A stretch of DNA of 64,000 bases from Ampullaceana balthica (taxonomy: Eukaryota; Mollusca; Gastropoda; Lymnaeidae). Shown here piece by piece: positions 59,921 through 64,000 of the stretch (the first letter of the stretch is position 1; every line of letters starts with the position of its first letter). The stretch lies in assembly GCA_944989445.1 (NCBI GenBank), contig CALYLW010000016.1, positions 5,464,984 to 5,528,983 on the forward strand, given 5' to 3'. The notes under the pieces were generated by a model, which worked only from the letters and a program-made list of their open reading frames with translations, did not search any database and had not been told where the DNA came from. Made by a program: the position numbers and the translations under genes.

Positions 59921-60309
59921 TTTTTAAAAATTCTATTGATACATTTGTTTAAATAAAATTCAGTGAAACATTAAGAAGTGCTTTGATTATTTTAGGTTTA
60001 GTATTGTCATGGCATTATACGCTCTTTTATACTAATAGCATTTGAAGTTTGTTTTATTATTATTTTTAAAAAAACATTGTTCAATTCTTTATTACAGTTA
60101 TAATCCTTAAATACCTACAAATATACATTTTATTTGTTATTAATGTGGTTTCATGTATTTTCAAGCTAAATGCTATTCTTAGTATTTGTTTTTTTTATAA
60201 CTAACTTATACAGCGTCAAGAAGAAATTTTTCAAACGAATGTCAATGGTTAAAAAAGATAAAAACTCACAGTCTTTATGGACATAAGAATAACCGATCTC
60301 CTCACATTC

Positions 60310-61020
60310 AGTTCACAGCACACACACACCAACACACACTCAAACCCCACACAAACACACACTCACACACCACACACACTCACACACAAACAAACACAAA
60401 CACACACACACACCAACTCACACACCAACACACACACTCACACACCAACACACAAACACACACTCACACACCAACAGATAATCACACACCATCACACACT
60501 CACACACCAAAATACACTCACACACCAACACACACTCAAACCCCACACAAACACACACTCACACTCAAACAAACACAAACACACACTCACACACCAACTC
60601 ACACACCAACACACACACACCAACACACAATCACACACTCACACACCAACATACAATCACACAACATCACACACACACACAAAAACACACTCACATACCA
60701 ACACACACTCACATACAAACAAACACAAACACACACACCAACTCACACACCAACACACACACACACACACCAACACACAAACACACACTCAAACACCGAC
60801 ACACAGTCACACATCAAAACACACTCACACACCAACACACACTCACACACACCAACACACACACTCACAGACCACACACACACTCACACACCACACGCAC
60901 ACACCAACACACACTCACACACCAACACACACTCACACATCAACACACACTCACACATCAACACACACTCACACATCAACACACACTCACACCCCACACG
61001 CACACACAAACACAACGGGA
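60310..61020 (+). repeat. CA-rich microsatellite/minisatellite, ~700 bp
   Basis: Irregular CACACA, ACTCACACACCAACACAC and ACAAACAC blocks. It stays open in one frame (Thr/His-rich) only because of its composition. Confidence 0.95.
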
Positions 61021-61486
61021 TTTCAACATACTAAAAAACCTCATCAAAACATCACATGCGCTTTGACGGACAGCAAGTTGGGAACATTTCATATATTCAC
61101 TTGGTTCTCAAACTTATGGGATAGTAAAGTCCGGATGGTTAACTGGTATTTTATGATAGGTTAACCGGTCCACAAAAACCACAGTGTTAACAACAATAAA
61201 CAAAACTATATTTAATAGAGAAAATAAATCCCACTATTTATATAATTTTCGAAAACGTAATCAATATTTAATTTATAGTTCCGAATATTGACTGATTCAA
61301 TAGGGTTAGTGTGCCTAGTTCAATATGGCGTATTAAACAAATATTTTTCTTTTCTTTCTTGATACGTACTGTGGAGAGGCAGCTTATGGCATGGGTCCGA
61401 TGCCTACCACTTTGAAGAGCACTACAGTACAGGATAGAAGAACAAAACGTAAATTAGGATAGGCATGATGCAAATATATGTATATG

Positions 61487-61606
61487 GGGCCGTCCATAAA
61501 TGACGTCATGCACCTAGGGGAGGGGGGTCACACTTTTGTGACGATGCGTGACGAGGGGGAGGGAGGAGGGTTGAAGAAATGTGACGTCACATCAAAAGGG
61601 TATCTT
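61487..61606 (+). repeat. Dispersed repeat beginning GGGGCCGTCCATAAATGAC
   Basis: Plus-strand relative of 1835-1951: GGGGCCGTCCATAAATGACG, G-rich middle, GAAATGTGACGTCACATC end. Confidence 0.65.
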
Positions 61607-61838
61607 TAAATAAAACTTCCACTGAAACAGTTGGTCGCTACAATTTATTTAATGACTTTTTAAATATTTTTTTATTAAAAAAAAATCAGTTCTTTTCAAT
61701 GTGCCGGTCGCTAGGCCATCAGACGCTGGTTGGCGTAAGCTATAAGGACACGAAAGTTAAATTTGAGAATCCACAAGATAACGTATGAAATTGTTACAAT
61801 GCGTCATTTGATGTTGCGTCATTTTAATATATTAAAAT

Positions 61839-62579
61839 TAGGGCTGCGGGGATTAACGATTAATTTCTCTACTTACTGTTAACAATTTTTAACGATTTAA
61901 TTATTTTTAACGATTAATGGAACCATCACTTATAAATTATTGGAAGTCAAAAAGTAATAAAAAAAATTTATAAAAAATAGCGGCCGATAAATAATAACAA
62001 ATTTCCTGACGATTACACGAACATTTTGGTTTTGAACTATTGACTTAGAGGAATGTTCCAAATGTTAATAAAGTGTGTCTACCATGGTTCTAACAATTCG
62101 TCTACTTATCAAACCAAATGAAAAGCGTATTAACCTAATGGCATTAATGGAGTCTGTCTCAGAGACAGAAAATGTAGACAACTCTTCTGATGAATTATTG
62201 ATTTACAAAATGGAGATGAAAGTTCCTGAATCAATTAACCCTCTAAAATGGTGGAAATTTAATGAACACCGATATCCGATAATTTTATTCCTTGCCAAAA
62301 CCGTTTTGTGCATAACATGTGAATGATTGTTCAGCTCGGCTGGTTATACTTTCATTTAGACTCACTCATCACTTGAACCAAAAAATGTCAACACACTTTT
62401 CTTTTTGCGTAGTTGCTTAAAAGATGAACACTTAGAAATGAGACATTCCAGTGTTATTTAGATTTTCAACAATAACGATTAATAAGTGTTACTTATGACG
62501 TCATACATTTTAATTTTTGGCTTTAATCGATTTTTTTCAAAAGTTAACGATTAAATTTAAATTAATCATTAACAGCCCT
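61839..62579 (+). mobile_element. hAT deletion derivative, copy 4
   Basis: TAGGGCTGC left end and AACAGCCCT right end. It keeps the transposase C-terminal ORF at 62084-62326 (from the CTACCATGG start) with [20 protein letters not shown], though the CIPVTSVP part is shortened to CITCE. Confidence 0.8.
62084..62326 (+). pseudogene. hAT transposase C-terminal fragment (copy 4)
   Basis: About 80 residues with the [11 protein letters not shown] dimerisation motif after an acidic stretch. A 12-nt in-frame deletion removes part of the TSVP motif relative to copy 2. Confidence 0.7.
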
Positions 62580-62686
62580 TAAACAATAAGACACATCATA
62601 GTGGTTTGCCATGGATTTCAACATTAGAAATAGGATTGTTCTAAAAGACCTCTATATTCGAAATGTCTTTTATTCTTTGTTGAATA

Positions 62687-62862
62687 AAAGATGACATAAA
62701 GGAGACATTTCAGTGTTATTTAGATTTTTCAAAAAGAATGTTTAATATGTGTAACTTATGACATCATAAATCTTAATTATTGGCTTTAATCGAAATTAAC
62801 GATTAATTAATCGTTAACTTTTCAAAAGTTAACAAATAAATTGTAATTAATAATTAACATCC

Positions 62863-62865
<3 letters not shown>
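62687..62865 (+). mobile_element. hAT derivative 3' end fragment (copy 5)
   Basis: Matches only the last ~180 bp of the other copies (GAGACATTTCAGTGTTATTT, GGCTTTAATCGAAATTAACG, CATCCCTA end), directly after copy 4. Confidence 0.7.

Positions 62866-62867
<2 letters not shown>

Positions 62868-62894
<27 letters not shown>
62868..62894. repeat. TA dinucleotide microsatellite
   Basis: (TA)n directly after hAT copy 5. Confidence 0.85.
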
Positions 62895-62897
<3 letters not shown>

Positions 62898-63129
62898 ATT
62901 TTTGAATAACCTTTATTATGCCATTATAATAAAAAGGCCATGAACTACACATTCTAATAGAAGTATATAGAATGACGCAATCAGTAAACAATTATATTTT
63001 TTACACAACATCCTCCATCCTAGGAAGCAAACCACATCTTTGAGCTTTGTTACTGTGAGTTGTGCCAAATTTCTTTTGTATTTACATTAATTTAATAATT
63101 AAAACACAATTCCTAACACTAGCAATAAC

Positions 63130-63290
63130 TTTTTCTCAGAGGCGTCACCAGGTGGGTGCGAATGATGTTGACCGCATCGAGGTTAAATTCTGTATTTCCC
63201 GTTATTTGGCACTTACAGACTAGGGGGAAGTCTTTGGGGTGAGTCGTGAGGGGTGACGTCATCAGCTACGGCACTGGATGACACTAACAT
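63130..63290 (+). repeat. Dispersed repeat beginning AGAGGCGTCACCAGG
   Basis: Relative of 43000-43165 and 24765-24955. Confidence 0.6.
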
Positions 63291-63636
63291 GGTGACGGCA
63301 CTCTTTTGTCTGCAATTGAACAATTTCAGCAAAAATAGCACAAATAAATTAAGTATAAATAAATGAACATTTTAAGGCATATTCCTTCCCTCAATTTATA
63401 CCTTTGTCTGGAAAAAGATTATTTAGATCAAGATTAATAATCTAGAAAAAATATTAATCCCTGTAAATAAGCAACCTACACACGAATTATTAATATTAAT
63501 ATTTTTTTAAGATATTTGTCATTAATAACAGTCGACATTGGTTTCTAGGACATTGCTAATGAAATGTTTAGCTTATGTTTCTTATATTGTAAGTGCAATT
63601 TTTATTTGTATCCCTATGTCTAAGGATGTATTAGAT

Positions 63637-63934
63637 CAGTACTTCTCAAAGTGGTGGCCAGCGGACCGTTGTCGGTCCGTGGACCATCCGCTGCGGTCCG
63701 CAGATTACCAAGAAAGGACAGAAAAATATACTTAATATCCTTCGTTTGCAAAAATTAGTACTAATGCTATAGAATATGTTGATTTTTCAGCAATAAAGAC
63801 ATAAAATGAAACAAATAAAATAACATAAATAACATTTTGCTACCACGACAGTACAGGAAAAATAGTTCACCGGTCCCTGATGCAATTGAAAAATTCCTAT
63901 CGAATCACCATACTCAAAAATTTAAGAAGCACTG
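63637..63934. mobile_element. hAT MITE (298 bp), near-perfect 8-bp TSD TATTAGAT/A
   Basis: Ends CAGTACTTCTCAAAGTGG and TTTAAGAAGCACTG. Flanks TATTAGAT (63629-63636) and TATTAGAA (63935-63942) match at 7 of 8. The interior GGTCCGTGGACC resembles the 147-bp relative at 31287-31433. Confidence 0.8.
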
Positions 63935-64000
63935 TATTAGAATATCTTTGTGTTGAATTTCAAATATATACATACATATATTCAATATACAAATTTGCGA

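Noticed and set aside
60277..61164. 295-codon Thr/His-rich ORF
   Set aside because: It is a translation of CA-rich simple repeat; no splice or conservation evidence.

Overview
Organism and setting. This is AT-rich, intron-rich animal nuclear DNA dominated by mobile elements. Two conserved animal genes can be assembled exon by exon. The repeat content (tRNA-derived SINEs, LINE fragments, hAT-derived elements, tandem minisatellites, frequent AGATCTAG-type words) fits a gastropod mollusc, possibly a planorbid snail. That assignment is inference, not proof. There are no bacterial-style operons and no CRISPR array; most long ORFs are repeats or decayed transposons. One ambiguous base (N) is at 31521.

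Layout. 1-10640: no host gene found. It holds a probable LTR-retrotransposon 3' end (1-1635), a TTAA-flanked element (4034-6459), SINE tail fragments, an element with 5-bp target duplications (7686-9578), and an hAT derivative with a second element nested in it (9733-10512). 10648-23498 (+): a ten-exon WDR31 orthologue, a WD40 protein with an N-myristoylation-type start. Its introns carry two hAT derivatives, a foldback repeat, an inverted 470-bp repeat and a 3.3-kb, 104-copy, 32-bp minisatellite. 23500-27590: intergenic, with a Mutator-like MITE and little else. 27590-34964 (-): CSNK2B, the casein kinase 2 regulatory beta subunit, convergent with WDR31. 35202-36908: a pogo/Tigger-like element. 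37085-42610: hAT transposase remnants and two 5'-truncated LINE copies. 43930-47720: a region of ~160-bp satellite-like repeats. 47768-54957: two long paralogous repeat units. 54980-64000: duplicated segments, a five-unit tandem array of TIR-bearing elements, a CA-rich array and more hAT-type elements.

Main result. CSNK2B has two alternative versions of coding exon 3. One is canonical (32654-32769); one is divergent but open and has consensus splice sites (33691-33800). Both have the same splice phases. Using both, or neither, shifts the frame into a stop, so exactly one can be used. This predicts two CK2-beta isoforms that differ in the acidic loop and the following helices. Other notable points: the 32-bp intronic minisatellite has no net length change over 104 units and varies mainly at one CpG; several hAT deletion derivatives keep the same small transposase C-terminal ORF; many insertions can be dated relative to one another from target-site duplications and empty-site comparison.
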